Assembly (NCBI RefSeq): GCF_900095205.1
Contig: NZ_LT606951.1
Span: forward strand, 1,598,262-1,662,261
Direction of reading: 5' to 3'
Origin: Polynucleobacter necessarius
GTDB taxonomy: Bacteria; Pseudomonadota; Gammaproteobacteria; Burkholderiales; Burkholderiaceae
DNA: 64,000 bases
The notes under the pieces were generated by a model. It saw nothing but the letters and a program-made list of their open reading frames with translations. It was not told the DNA's origin and searched no databases. Positions 9,870-18,770 of the stretch are shown piece after piece. Position numbers and translations under genes: made by a program. Every line of letters begins with the position of its first letter. Within the stretch, counting starts at the first letter, position 1.

Positions 9870-10194
9870 CTAAAAACTAATGACGGGACTCATAGGCTGA
9901 TAGGGTTCAGCTGATTCCGCTTCTAGAGCCTCAGCCTCTTCCTCACCCTTCGATTGACTATAGTATTTCGAATCTATTGAAGGCTTCTTGGAAGGATCCA
10001 TTTGTTTTGCATTCGGAGCAACCGGTCAAAATGGACCCTCAACAGGAGTAAGAGGCTGACTATTAAACTCGTTGATCTCTTGCGGAGTATGGAGAGTATG
10101 TCTGCATTCCTGCGTTCGGCGAAGGGCTTTGAGCCCATGCGCAGAAGCTCATGAATAACGGGCAAGGGATTAATCCGATAAGGTATTTAGACAT
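9870..10194 (-). CDS. Small exported hypothetical protein, frameshifted
   Basis: Not recognisable as a single ORF, but three frames join into one plausible protein. The start at 10194 gives MSKYLIGLIPCPLFMSFCAW followed by AQ, a signal peptide with an AxA-like cut (CAWAQ). Then comes a short segment rich in Gln/Pro/Ser (NAGMQTYSPYSA, QEINEFNSQPLTPVEGPF) and a hydrophilic acidic tail (PVAPNAKQMDPSKKPS, SKYYSQSKGEEEAEALEAES) ending PMSPVISF at 9870. Frame changes are near 10085 and 10030. About 105 residues, probably periplasmic, no known domain. It lies between the SRAP gene and the divergent outer-membrane gene. Function unknown. Confidence 0.45.
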
Positions 10195-10254
10195 AGGCAC
10201 CATTGTAGGTGAGGTGGGTCATTTACTTTCCCTTCAATTAATTACAATGCCAAG

Positions 10255-11145
10255 ATGTATTTATATCGAGTCCTTGCGCTAGCCTTATTGCTGCTTCCAT
10301 CTATTTGCTTGGCGGTAGATTTGCAGCCCAATGATATCGTCGCGCCACTACCAGGCAAAAGTCATGCGATGTTTAGTTATCTCAATACAGGGAGCGGCAC
10401 TTTCTACAAAAATGGTTCGGCTATCTCGTCCAAACCCTTTGTCAGCCCCGATATCAATACTCAAAGCGCTATAGCTCGTATCAGTACGAGTTATTCCATC
10501 ATGGATTTGCCAGGGATTTCTTATCTCCAGATCCCCTATGGATCGATTAAGCCCACTGGATCTCTTGCAGAATATTCTGCAACTACTGGCTTTGGCGACC
10601 TCACCTTTGCTACCGCAGTATGGCCTTATGCGGACAGAGAAAAAAGGCGGTACTTTGGCATAGCTGGCTATCTAACTGCACCGACAGGAAGTTATAACAG
10701 TCAGCAAGTTTTTAATGTTAGCGAGAACCGCTATAAAACAGATATTCAAATGGGCTATCAGCAACCCATTATTGAAAATTTGGATGGGATGATTGCCGTC
10801 GACACGATGTGGTTTGGAGGCAATAGTCAGTGCGCTGCCGCGTGTTTCTCAACAAACAATACCTCGCTAAATCAGAAAATACTCACCACCACACAGCTTG
10901 GGCCTATTTATAAGATTAATCAAACCTACACTCTAGGTGCCTCCTATTTCTATGTGGCAAGTGGCGCCACCACAATTGGTAACACCTATCAAAACAATGT
11001 TGTGAATACACAGCGCTTGTTGCTGAGCGCTTTGGCACATTACCCATTTGGCAGAATCAGCCTTCAATACGGACGTGACATGGAAATTAAAAATGGCTTC
11101 ATTGAAACCCGTCGCTTGATCGTTCGCTACACAACCGAGTTTTAA
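10255..11145 (+). CDS. Outer-membrane beta-barrel protein, phenol MetA-pathway-like transporter family
   Basis: 296 residues with a signal peptide (VLALALLLLPSICLAVDLQP, cut after CLA about residue 20). The mature part alternates short hydrophobic and aromatic stretches ending in charged turns, and ends in a C-terminal aromatic residue (RYTTEF), the beta-barrel assembly signal. Family-like segments: GFGDLTFATAVWPY, YFGIAGYLTAPTGSY, QMGYQQPI and YTLGASYFYVASGAT, matching the pattern I know for the putative MetA-pathway outer-membrane family (PF13557). One Cys pair (SQCAAACFS) may form a loop disulfide. Substrate unknown. It stands alone; the convergent msrQ stop lies 5 bp away. Confidence 0.75.
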   Translation: MYLYRVLALALLLLPSICLAVDLQPNDIVAPLPGKSHAMFSYLNTGSGTFYKNGSAISSKPFVSPDINTQSAIARISTSYSIMDLPGISYLQIPYGSIKPTGSLAEYSATTGFGDLTFATAVWPYADREKRRYFGIAGYLTAPTGSYNSQQVFNVSENRYKTDIQMGYQQPIIENLDGMIAVDTMWFGGNSQCAAACFSTNNTSLNQKILTTTQLGPIYKINQTYTLGASYFYVASGATTIGNTYQNNVVNTQRLLLSALAHYPFGRISLQYGRDMEIKNGFIETRRLIVRYTTEF

Positions 11146-11150
11146 GTTTT

Positions 11151-11744
11151 TTATACTCGCTTGCGCTGGATAAGATGTTTAATCATCGGCAGTCGGCAGG
11201 CAAGCAGCATCAGTAAGACTGCGCCATAAATAGAAACTACCTCTAAATCATTTTTACCAGCCTTATGCCACCAGTAGTGAGCGATGGCAGTACAGGCAAC
11301 TACATAAATAAGCTTGTGTAATAAACTCCAGCGTCTTCCTAATTTTCGAACAGCCCATTGATTTGATGTCAGAGCTAAAGGAGTTAGCAATACTAAAGTC
11401 AAAAATCCCATAGTAATAAATGGTCTCTTCAAGACATCGCCCCACATCGACTGAATATCTAAGTTTTGATCTAACCAAAACCAAATTGAAAAATGAATAC
11501 AGGCATAAAAGAAGCAAAACAGGCCTAACATACGTCGCAACTTTACCCATGCAACATGATTAGTAAGCAAGCGCAATGGAGTCATCGCAAGCGTGATGCA
11601 TAAAAAGATTAGTGCCCAAGTGCCAGTTGAACGAATAATGAATTCGATGGGATTGGCTCCTTGGTCTTCATGAACACCAAGCCAGATCAAACGGGCTAGC
11701 GGTATTAGGGATAGCAAAAAGACGATTGCCTTAACTGAATTCAT
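11151..11744 (-). CDS. msrQ: MsrQ, heme b membrane subunit of the periplasmic methionine sulfoxide reductase
   Basis: 197 residues with about six membrane helices (e.g. TWALIFLCITLAMTPLRLL, MGFLTLVLLTPLALTS, LIYVVACTAIAHYWW). Seen: LRRMLGLFCFFYACIHFSIW and WSLLHKLIYVVACTAIAHYW with the conserved His residues expected to bind heme in YedZ/MsrQ. It carries quinone electrons to MsrP, which repairs oxidised Met in periplasmic proteins. In most genomes msrP and msrQ are adjacent; here msrP is 9 kb away (20918-21877) on the same strand, so they are not co-transcribed. Intact. Confidence 0.9.
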   Translation of the reverse strand: MNSVKAIVFLLSLIPLARLIWLGVHEDQGANPIEFIIRSTGTWALIFLCITLAMTPLRLLTNHVAWVKLRRMLGLFCFFYACIHFSIWFWLDQNLDIQSMWGDVLKRPFITMGFLTLVLLTPLALTSNQWAVRKLGRRWSLLHKLIYVVACTAIAHYWWHKAGKNDLEVVSIYGAVLLMLLACRLPMIKHLIQRKRV

Positions 11745-11817
11745 AAGCCATATTAAACGACCCTATTCATTATCAAACTAATAGGGTCGATTCATCAAAA
11801 ATAGCCTGAATTGATAT

Positions 11818-14048
11818 CTAAGCCAAACTCAACCCTTCTTTGCTCAGCGGAAAATTGCGAACGGACCCACCAATTGCAGCAAAAACTGCATTCGCAACTG
11901 CTGGACCAACGACACAGATCGTGGGTTCACCTACCCCACCCCAGAAATCATAACTAGGTACGAGAACGGTTTCAATTCTAGGGGTAGAGGCCAATTTCAG
12001 TAGTGGATAAGTATCTAAATTCTGCTGCTTAATGCGGCCATTTTCCACGGAGATCTCAGGCAAGAAATAGCCCCCAATGCCATCGCTATAGAACCTTCAA
12101 TTTGCTCACGAGTTAAGTAAGGATTAACTACATGCCCAGAATTTAAAGCAAAGACTAAACGAGTTACTTTCACTACATTATTCTGAACCGTCACCTCTGC
12201 TACACAAGCAGAGTAACTGGCGTAACCCATGAACTGTGCAATACTGCGAAACGTTCCTGCGGGCAAAGGCTTATCCCACTCTGCTTTTTAGTGGCAGCAT
12301 TTAGTACGCCTAAATGCTTTGGATGACTCTGCATCAGCGCTTGCCTAAATTGCACTGGGTCCTTTCCAGCCGCCTTTGCACACTCATCCATGAAGCATTC
12401 CATAAAAATGCCATTTTGATTTGTATTCACACCACGCCATGGACCAACAGGTACGTGGGTATTTTTCATAACGTATTCGGTTAAGAGTGTTGGAAAAGTG
12501 TAGCCAAGTTGTGCATCTGGTCCATTCTCATAAAAACCCTGAAGTTGACGCTCATCCTTACCATTCTTGATGCTTTGTGGGGCTAGGGTTGCTAATTGAT
12601 TGGCCAGCAACCTTAATATGCATGCCAGTGACATTTCCAGAACCATCAATACCCGCAGTCATCTTTGCCATTGCGATTGGATAATAGTAATCATGAGTCA
12701 TATCTTCTTCACGACTCCAAACTACTTTGACTGGGATGCCTGGGAATTTTTGCGCCACTTTAGCGGCTAAGGTTGTGAAATCCTGCGTTGATCCACAACG
12801 ACCTAAACCACAGCCAGAATCTAATTTATAAACTTCACAATTGGTAAGCGGAAATCCAGTGGCTTCAGATAATGCAGCTAATGAACCCTCTCCATTTTGA
12901 GTTGGCACCCATGCCTCTGCTCGATCGCCTGTGATTTTAACGGTAGCATTCATTGGCTCCATCGTGACGTGAGCACGATAAGGTGTGTAATAAATGGTTT
13001 CTACTTTTTTTGCGGCACTATTAAATAGCAGCAGGCGCATCTCCTACTTTGCGCTGCCAAAAATCACTTTGCTCATCCAGACCTTCACGCAACATTTTAT
13101 TAATGCCATCTTGTGAAACGGTAGCAGCTTTGCCTTCATCCCAAACAATAGGCATTGCATTCAGCGCGGCGTTGGCATACCACCAAGTATCAGCCACTAC
13201 AGCAACTGTGCTGTCCTTAATTTTGACAACGCCCTTAACGCCACGCATCTCTTTAATCTTGGCTTCGTCATAGCTCACTAATTTGCCGCCAAATACTGGG
13301 CAAGCCTTGACAGAGGCACAAAGCATCCCCGGGAGTTGCAAGTCAATGCCATATACCTTGGATCCATTGACTTTGTTAGCTGTATCAATCCGAGCATAGG
13401 GCTGCCCTGCTACTTTCCACTTTCGTGGATCTCTGAGGGTAATTGATTTTGGATCAGACGGAGTTAGGGTCGAAGCTAATTCAGCCACCTTGCCATAAGT
13501 TATTTTACGCCCCGTTGGCACATGAACAATGATGCCTTTATCCACCACCAGTTCATTAACGGGCACATTCCACTGATTGGCTGCAGCCTGCATCAACATC
13601 ATTCGCGCTGCTGCTGCTCCCCGACGAACATAGTCCTCAGAAATACGAATACCACGGCTACCGCCTGTACCATGCTCTCCCCAAACACGCTTCCGCGCCA
13701 AGCTTTGACCAGGAGTAGCGGATTGAGTTTTAACTTTCTTCCAATTGCATTCCAACTCTTCTGCTACCAACTGAGCTAATCCAGCACGAGTACCCTGCCC
13801 CATCTCAGAGCGGGCAATTCTGATGAGAACTGTGTCATCAGGTTTGATGCTAACCCAAGCATTTACTTCGGACTCTCCAACTTGAATAGGCGTATTGGGA
13901 TCATATATAGCTAGAGCCTGTGCATAAGCATCCTCAGGCAATGAGCCTCTACCCTCAACATCAAGCCACCACCAATCATGGTGCCCTTGATAATAAATTC
14001 ACGACGGGAAGAGTTTTCTAAACGAATAAACGGTTTATAAGTAGTCAT
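11818..14048 (-). CDS. Molybdopterin-binding subunit of a xanthine-dehydrogenase-family hydroxylase, IorB-like (several frameshifts)
   Basis: Large subunit of a two-subunit molybdenum hydroxylase of the isoquinoline 1-oxidoreductase/aldehyde oxidoreductase type. The N-terminus carries a Tat signal (SSRREFIIKGTMIGGG). Ordered segments: RIARSEMGQGTRAGLAQLVA, WGEHGTGGSRGIRIS, YGIDLQLPGMLCASVK, then in other frames NATVKITGDRAEAWVPTQNG, DSGCGLGRCGSTQDF, VVWSREEDMTHDYYYPIAMA, VGPWRGVNTNQNGIF, YLTREQIEGSIAMAL and the C-terminal GVGEPTICVVGPAVANAVF, whose Glu is the expected catalytic base. Breaks lie near 13955, 13030, 12600, 12240 and 12060. Corrected length about 740 residues, normal for IorB. 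Adjacent iorA-like gene upstream. Substrate cannot be inferred. Confidence 0.85.
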
Positions 14049-14058
14049 ATTTACCCCC

Positions 14059-14558
14059 TTACCCGCGAGTCGCTGGAGTGGCGCCGTATTGCGCTAAAAC
14101 ATCCACCAACTTCTTTTGACCAGAAGCCACATGGATTCCATCGCGAATCTTTTGGTAAGTACCGCAATGGCATAAATTTCCCATCGCATTATCAATGTCG
14201 GCATCGGTAGGCTTTGGATTTCTTTTTAAGAGGGCTGCCCGCAGCCATTATTTGACCAGGCTGACAATAACCACACTGAGGTACATCTGGAGCAATCCAA
14301 GCTTGCTGCACTGGATGCATAGAATTTTTAGATAAGGCTTCAATAGTAGTGATTTTGGCCTTACCGACTGCAGATACCGGAATAGAGCAAGAACGAACAG
14401 GCTCTCCATTGAGGTAAACGGGTACAGGCGCCACATTGCGCTACGCCACAACCGTACTTAGTTCCCGTTAACCCTACCACCTCCCGAATAGCCCATAACA
14501 AGGGCATATTGGGTTCCACATCGATATTTTGAATCTGCCCGTTAATATCTAACTGCAT
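14059..14558 (-). CDS. [2Fe-2S] subunit of the same hydroxylase, IorA-like (frameshifts)
   Basis: Small electron-transfer subunit with two [2Fe-2S] clusters. First cluster: [12 protein letters not shown] near residue 45, plant-ferredoxin type. Second cluster: [11 protein letters not shown] and, after a frame change, [14 protein letters not shown]. Frame changes are near 14437 and 14230. Start is ATG 14558, because GGGAGGC stands 5 bases upstream; the longer ORF from 14570 reads through that ribosome site. Corrected length about 165 residues, normal for IorA. It ends 11 bp before the large-subunit start. In this family the pair works with a membrane cytochrome c subunit, which I do not see here. 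Confidence 0.85.
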
Positions 14559-14701
14559 ATTGCCTCCCATGTTTTTCTTTTCAAATGACTATAAATCATT
14601 CTGATCTTTTTGCGCTTGCACATAAAACGCCTTTAGCCAAGCCAAAGCCCTATCGAATTGGGCGGTAATTTGCTATCCTAAAAGCTCATTTAAGGATAAA
14701 T

Positions 14702-14917
14702 ATGACTGAAGAAAACCAAACCCAGAACGACGAAGATTTTGACTTTGGGTGTGAGTGCGCAATGACCTTACTCAATGAGCCTACGGAAGATCGACTCAAT
14801 GACTTAATTGATGAACTTGATGAGGAGGGCATGATTTCCACCGAGGTAGTTTATGGCTTACTCGCCACCATCTTAATGAGCATGAACGAAGAAGAACATG
14901 AGGGCGATGAGCACTAA
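14702..14917 (+). CDS. Small acidic hypothetical protein
   Basis: 71 residues, about a third Asp/Glu, intact, with ATG 14702 after an AAGGA-containing leader (taaggataaat). Sequence features: a Cys pair in FGCECAMTLLNEP and an amphipathic stretch DLIDELDEEGMISTEVVYGL. No signal peptide or membrane helix. Its stop overlaps the stop of phhB, which converges. I do not recognise the family; the spaced Cys and acidity would fit a small metal-responsive or partner-binding protein, but that is guesswork. Confidence 0.6.
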   Translation: MTEENQTQNDEDFDFGCECAMTLLNEPTEDRLNDLIDELDEEGMISTEVVYGLLATILMSMNEEEHEGDEH

Positions 14918-15207
14918 TTGGCATTCATTACTTTATCGGCAAAAGCATCCATTGCTTTTGCCAACTGAACATCCAATGTAGTCAAAGCAGCGACTGAATG
15001 GGTGCTTAGTTGAACAGTTACCTTGTTCCAAGAATTTGACCAATCAGGATGATGATTAATTTGTTCAGCGTATTGCGCACTTAAAGTCATAAATTCAAAG
15101 GCTTGCTTAAAATCTACAAAAACAAATTCACGCGTAATCGCCTTTCCCTCAGCCAATAGTGACCACAAGGGAAGCTCTGCTACTACGTTCAATTCTTCAA
15201 TCTTCAA
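14914..15207 (-). CDS. phhB: Pterin-4a-carbinolamine dehydratase PhhB
   Basis: 97 residues. It dehydrates 4a-hydroxytetrahydrobiopterin (or related pterins) after aromatic amino-acid hydroxylation. The signature is complete: E-QIN-HHP-DWSNS-W, then nine residues to H (TQLSTH region) and D in TTLD, which matches the PCD pattern with the catalytic His pair. The N-terminal region FVFVDFKQAFEFMT is typical of the family. No phenylalanine hydroxylase gene lies in the window, so here it may act in other pterin chemistry, for instance with the Moco or folate pools. Intact; it converges on the acidic protein with a 4-bp overlap. Confidence 0.93.
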   Translation of the reverse strand: MKIEELNVVAELPLWSLLAEGKAITREFVFVDFKQAFEFMTLSAQYAEQINHHPDWSNSWNKVTVQLSTHSVAALTTLDVQLAKAMDAFADKVMNAN

Positions 15208-15218
15208 GATCTAAGCCC

Positions 15219-15945
15219 TTAAGTAGCGTTACTTTGTGATAGCTGCTTTAAATCTTCCGGATAAAGCCACCGCCACTCACCCTCAGCCAAATCAATAGGC
15301 ATGCGGTAGGCTCCAATTTCCGTGCGGTGCAACTTATCTACATGGTTTCCCGACCGCAGCCATCATGCGCTTGACTTGGTGATAACGCCCTTCAACGATA
15401 GTCATTGCCAACACGTGCTCTGAGATGATGTCGCATACGGTAGCAAAACAAGGCTTAGGGTCGTCATCAAGCACAACGCCATTGAGCAAGTGATCTATTT
15501 GCTTCTGAGTAATAGGTTCTGGTGTAGTAATTTCATAAACCTTCCCTATATTTTTCTTAGGAGTGGTCATCTTATGAATGAACTGTCCATCGTCAGAAAT
15601 CAAGAGCAATCCCGTGGCGTCATAGGCTAAACGCCCCACACACTGCAAGCCTCGCTCAACAAATGGGCTGGAAAGTAAACTATAAACGCTTGGATGATGG
15701 GTCGTTTTATGGGAACACTCATAATTTGCTGGCTTATTAAATGCGAGATAGGCCTTCTCGTGATACTCCCAATCCTTACCCTCTACATTCAGGATAAGCC
15801 CTTCAGTAGCAATTTTTTCTTCTGGGTCTTCAGCCAATTTTCCATTTACTTTAACTAGCTCTGCATACACCAAGTCACTGCAATAGCGACGCGTACCGAA
15901 GCCTTGGCTAAAGAGAATTTTTTCTAGAGAAATTGATTTTGCCAT
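15219..15945 (-). CDS. rsuA: 16S rRNA pseudouridine(516) synthase RsuA-like (frameshift; catalytic Asp reads as Ala)
   Basis: S4-like N-terminal domain (SLEKILFSQGFGTRRYCSDL, VNGKLAEDPEEKI) followed by the pseudouridine synthase core: YLAFNKPANYECSH, HHPSVYSLL, GLQCVGRLAYDATGLLLISD, IGKVYEITTP and VEGRYHQVKRMMAAVG. The frame changes near 15340 and ends QLSQSNAT at 15219; about 242 residues. The odd point is GRLAYD: family members have GRLD, whose Asp is the catalytic nucleophile. The Ala codon GCC (15625-15627) differs from GAC by one base. Either the consensus is wrong or the enzyme is dead. It lies 12 bp upstream of phhB's start in the same direction. Confidence 0.87.
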
Positions 15946-16047
15946 ACGTGAAAAAGCATACTACAGAGCTCATTCAAGTGTGGTCTGCCCTTGAATTTTT
16001 GAATTCATTATCATAGGGCACTAACGCGACCCCAAGACACTACAGCC

Positions 16048-16588
16048 ATGCTCTCTAAGCCAAAACCACGCTTCCTCCTTCACGCCCGAGAAATTACTTT
16101 TCAGGGTTACGCGAGAGAAGATGGCTTATGGGATATAGAAGGTCATTTAAAAGATTTCAAAACAACCCCCCTCCAAACCAGTGCAAAAGTTTGGCAACCA
16201 GGGGAAGCTTTTCACGATATGTGGGTTCGCGTAACGCTAGACCAAGATTTTGTTATCCAAGATATAGAGGTGGTAATGGATAGGCATCCTCATGCGGAAT
16301 GTACTGAAGTCATTCCTCCGATGGAGGGCCTGATTGGAGATCGTCTAGGCAGAGGTTGGCGCAAAACGATTGATACTCATTTGGGCGGAATTAAAGGCTG
16401 CACTCACTTGCGTGAACTATTGGTTAGCCCTAGCAACCGCAGCTTATCAATCCATTCCTGGAGCCTTCTTTGACCCAGAAGGCAAAAAGCCGCCGGCCTA
16501 TCTTGGAACCTGTAAATCTTGGAACTTCAATGGCCCAGTAGTGATGCGTGTTTATCCACAGTTTTATCAGTGGAAAGACAAGCCTTAA
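16048..16588 (+). CDS. DUF2889 domain protein (frameshifted)
   Basis: About 180 residues. Seen: ITFQGYAREDGLWDIEGHL, PGEAFHDMWVRVTLD, the acidic/basic VVMDRHPHAECTEV, LIGDRLGRGWRKTID, GGIKGCTHLRELL, then after a shift near 16425 ALATAAYQSIPGAFF and LGTCKSWNFNGPVVMRVYPQ. These are the landmarks I know for DUF2889, common in Burkholderiales, sometimes near aromatic degradation genes. The conserved His/Cys/Asp set suggests a metal-binding enzyme, but no activity is established to my knowledge. It ends 2 bp before the convergent SDR gene stop. Alone in its direction. Confidence 0.8.
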
Positions 16589-16590
16589 GC

Positions 16591-17363
16591 TTACAAGGCG
16601 CCTCGATGTATTGTCATACCGGCAAACAACTGTTGTACCGGCATCACTTCAAGAGCATTGATATTCATGTGCGCAGGTAATGTAGCAGACCAGTAAATTG
16701 CCTCGGCAATATCATCAGCACTTAAGGCGTGCACGCCTTCGTAGACTTTCTCTACTTTCGCATCATCACCTTTAAAGCGAACATTGGAATATTCGGTGCC
16801 CGAACTTAAGCCAGGCTCAGCGCAAGTTATCCTTATAGGGGTGCCAATCAAGTCAGCACGTAAATTCAGGCTGAACTGTTTTACAAATGCTTTCGTTGAT
16901 CCATATACATTGCTACCGGGATAGGGATAGTGTCCCGCTACAGACCCCACATTAATGATATGCCCTCTCTTGCGCTCGACCATTCCAGGCAAGAAAGCGC
17001 GGGTCATATGCACCAAACCTCAATATTAGTATCAATCATGCGATCCTAATCAGAGATATTCGCTTGATATGCGGGCTCCAAAACCCAAAGCAAGGCCCGC
17101 GTTATTCACTAAAACTGTCACCCCTGAAAATTCTGCTGGTAGCGCACTCACAAGTCCGTCCACTTGAGCGCTTATCGCAAACATCGAGTACCAGCAAGAG
17201 GAGTCTGTTTTGCTGTTCAGGCGGCAATGACAATTTTAGAGACTCCAATTTTTCTGCCCTTCTACCAACAAGCAACCACACGATGACCATGAGCTAAAAA
17301 TCGTCTAGCAGTTGCCTTCCCAAATCCTGCAGTTGCACCCGTAACTAAAACCGTATGTTCCAT
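16591..17363 (-). CDS. Short-chain dehydrogenase/reductase, YdfG-like (frameshifts)
   Basis: NADP-type SDR. N-terminal frame from ATG 17363: HTVLVTGATAGFGKATARRF with the TGxxxGxG cofactor motif. Middle fragments are in other frames (LPPEQQNRLLLLVLDVCD, VLVNNAGLALG-like sequence near 17090). The intact C-terminal part carries HIINVGSVAGHYPYPGSNVY, then YGSTKAFVKQFSLNLRADL with the catalytic Tyr-x3-Lys, PIRITCAEPGLSSGTEYSNV and a SADDIAEAIYWSATLP. This is the pattern of YdfG (3-hydroxy acid/serine dehydrogenase, malonic semialdehyde reductase). Breaks near 17260, 17160 and 17020. Corrected length about 250 residues. Neighbour upstream is an isochorismatase-like hydrolase. Confidence 0.85.
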
Positions 17364-17386
17364 ATACTCTCTTTGGTCTGCATTCA

Positions 17387-17986
17387 TTATTTAATCTTTT
17401 CAATTCCATTTTTAATTAACTGCAAGACATTTTTAATTAACTGCAAGATATTTTTAATTAACTGCAAGATATTTTTAAATTGAGGGTGATTAGAATTCTT
17501 CAACCACTCAAAAATAATCATCTCTATGCTGAGCATCGGAATACTCTGCGCTCTCATGCGCTCTATAGCCAGAAACTTATCGCTAGGCGCTCTACTTCCG
17601 CAAGCATTAGGTATTACTGCTACCTCATACCCATTTTCCTTTAACCCCAATGCAGTTTGCATTAGGCAAACATGGGTTTCGCAGCCAGCTAGCACTATCT
17701 GATTAATGAGAGGATTAGCTTTTTGAATTGCCCCCACCAAACCGCTCTCTACTGCATTAAATGAATGCTTCAATACTGTTTGATTACAGTAATTCTTAAT
17801 TCGCTCATCATTTGGGCCGAGACCTTCAGGATTTTGCTCAGTCCCCAAAATAGGTATATCCAAAAGTCTTGTGAGCTCTGCCAAAAATATTGCACCACCC
17901 AGCACAGCATTTCCCTCATCAATGCTAGGAAGTAAATGGGTCTGATAATCAACTAAGATGAGCGCACTAGTAGCAGAATTAAACAT
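17387..17986 (-). CDS. Isochorismatase-family cysteine hydrolase with a repeat-bearing C-terminus
   Basis: 199 residues. The core has the Asp-Lys-Cys triad of the family: ALILVDYQTHLLPSI (Asp), VLKHSFNAVES (Lys) and VLAGCETHVCLMQTALG (Cys), closest in pattern to YcaC-type hydrolases. Natural substrate unknown. After about residue 168 the protein leaves the fold and runs as three copies of KNILQLI, made by a 21-bp DNA repeat, ending KNGIEKIK; this is a Lys-rich amphipathic tail not normal for the family. It ends 24 bp before the SDR start and begins 8 bp after the tetR stop in the same direction, so the three may be co-transcribed. Intact ORF. Confidence 0.85.
   Translation of the reverse strand: MFNSATSALILVDYQTHLLPSIDEGNAVLGGAIFLAELTRLLDIPILGTEQNPEGLGPNDERIKNYCNQTVLKHSFNAVESGLVGAIQKANPLINQIVLAGCETHVCLMQTALGLKENGYEVAVIPNACGSRAPSDKFLAIERMRAQSIPMLSIEMIIFEWLKNSNHPQFKNILQLIKNILQLIKNVLQLIKNGIEKIK
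17408..17473. repeat. 21-bp tandem repeat, about three copies, in-frame inside the hydrolase gene
   Basis: Unit ATTTTTAATTAACTGCAAGA(C/T) at 17408-17428, 17429-17449 and 17450-17470, nearly identical, with the start of a further copy (ATTTTTAAA). Period 21 keeps the frame and encodes the KNILQLI heptad repeat. Confidence 0.95.
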
Positions 17987-17993
17987 GGGACTG

Positions 17994-18683
17994 TTAAAGT
18001 TCTATTTTCTTAGCGGTCTTGGGTAAACGAAGAGCTAAATTATTAAGGTAATGCGCAATTAATTCGTCTGCACTTTTGCCGAATATGCGAATGCGGCCGG
18101 TATGGTTTAGAAGTAACACCCCCACTATATGAGCAAAGATAGCAGTAACTTCAACATCTATCTCTTTATCAGTGAAACCTAAGTTACTTAGTGCCAACTC
18201 TTGAGGACGCATTGCATCTTTCAGTCGAGCATTTAGCTCTGAGTCCCATTCGTTTGTCAAACCACGCGGTTTCATACCCTGAAAAAGGTAAAAACCTAAA
18301 TCTAAATCACGAGGATTGTCTCGATAAAATTGATGAAAGGCTAAGACACTTTTTTGCAGCTCATGAAAGTGATTTTTCGATGCGCCCACATCATCCAACG
18401 AAATAGCAACATCGGCCTGTTGGATAAAGTCGTTTAGACGTTCTAATGACTCAGCAAGTAAAGCACCATAAATCTCTTCCTTGCTTCCGAAGTAACTGTA
18501 AATAGCACCAGCCGTATAGCCCGCGCGCTTAGCAATCTCTCGCATGCTGACGGCTTCCAAACCGAGCTCAATGAATACAGATCTAGCAGCGCTCAATATG
18601 TGACTGCGCTTCACCTCGACAAGGGCCTGTCGACGAAGATCCTGTGCTGAAACGGAGGGCTGATTCATACTTGAATTATACAT
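17994..18683 (-). CDS. TetR-family transcriptional regulator
   Basis: 229 residues (or 224 from ATG 18668). N-terminal TetR HTH: HILSAARSVFIELGLEAVSM, REIAKRAGYTAGAIYSYFGS, KEEIYGALLAESLERL. The C-terminal ligand domain has LGFYLFQGMKPRGL and a hydrophobic helix AIFAHIVGVLLLNHTGRIRI. It is divergent from the HpaB/AbfD-like gene; a perfect palindrome sits between them, so it probably represses both itself and that gene. Start choice is open: no clear ribosome site for either ATG, and ATG 18683 lies next to TATAAT. The effector is unknown. Intact. Confidence 0.9.
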   Translation of the reverse strand: MYNSSMNQPSVSAQDLRRQALVEVKRSHILSAARSVFIELGLEAVSMREIAKRAGYTAGAIYSYFGSKEEIYGALLAESLERLNDFIQQADVAISLDDVGASKNHFHELQKSVLAFHQFYRDNPRDLDLGFYLFQGMKPRGLTNEWDSELNARLKDAMRPQELALSNLGFTDKEIDVEVTAIFAHIVGVLLLNHTGRIRIFGKSADELIAHYLNNLALRLPKTAKKIEL

Positions 18684-18694
18684 ATGTTTATATT

Positions 18695-18711
18695 ATTGAA
18701 CAGCGTTCAAT
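18695..18711. promoter_or_regulatory. Probable TetR operator
   Basis: Perfect inverted repeat ATTGAAC-AGC-GTTCAAT (7-bp arms, 3-bp centre) in the 87-bp gap between the divergent tetR and HpaB/AbfD-like genes. Size and placement are those of a TetR-family operator controlling both promoters. Confidence 0.75.
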
Positions 18712-18770
18712 TTATGTGTATGATTTGCCTTAAATCCCATTTTTACGCCAATTTCTTTGTAGGTATCCAC

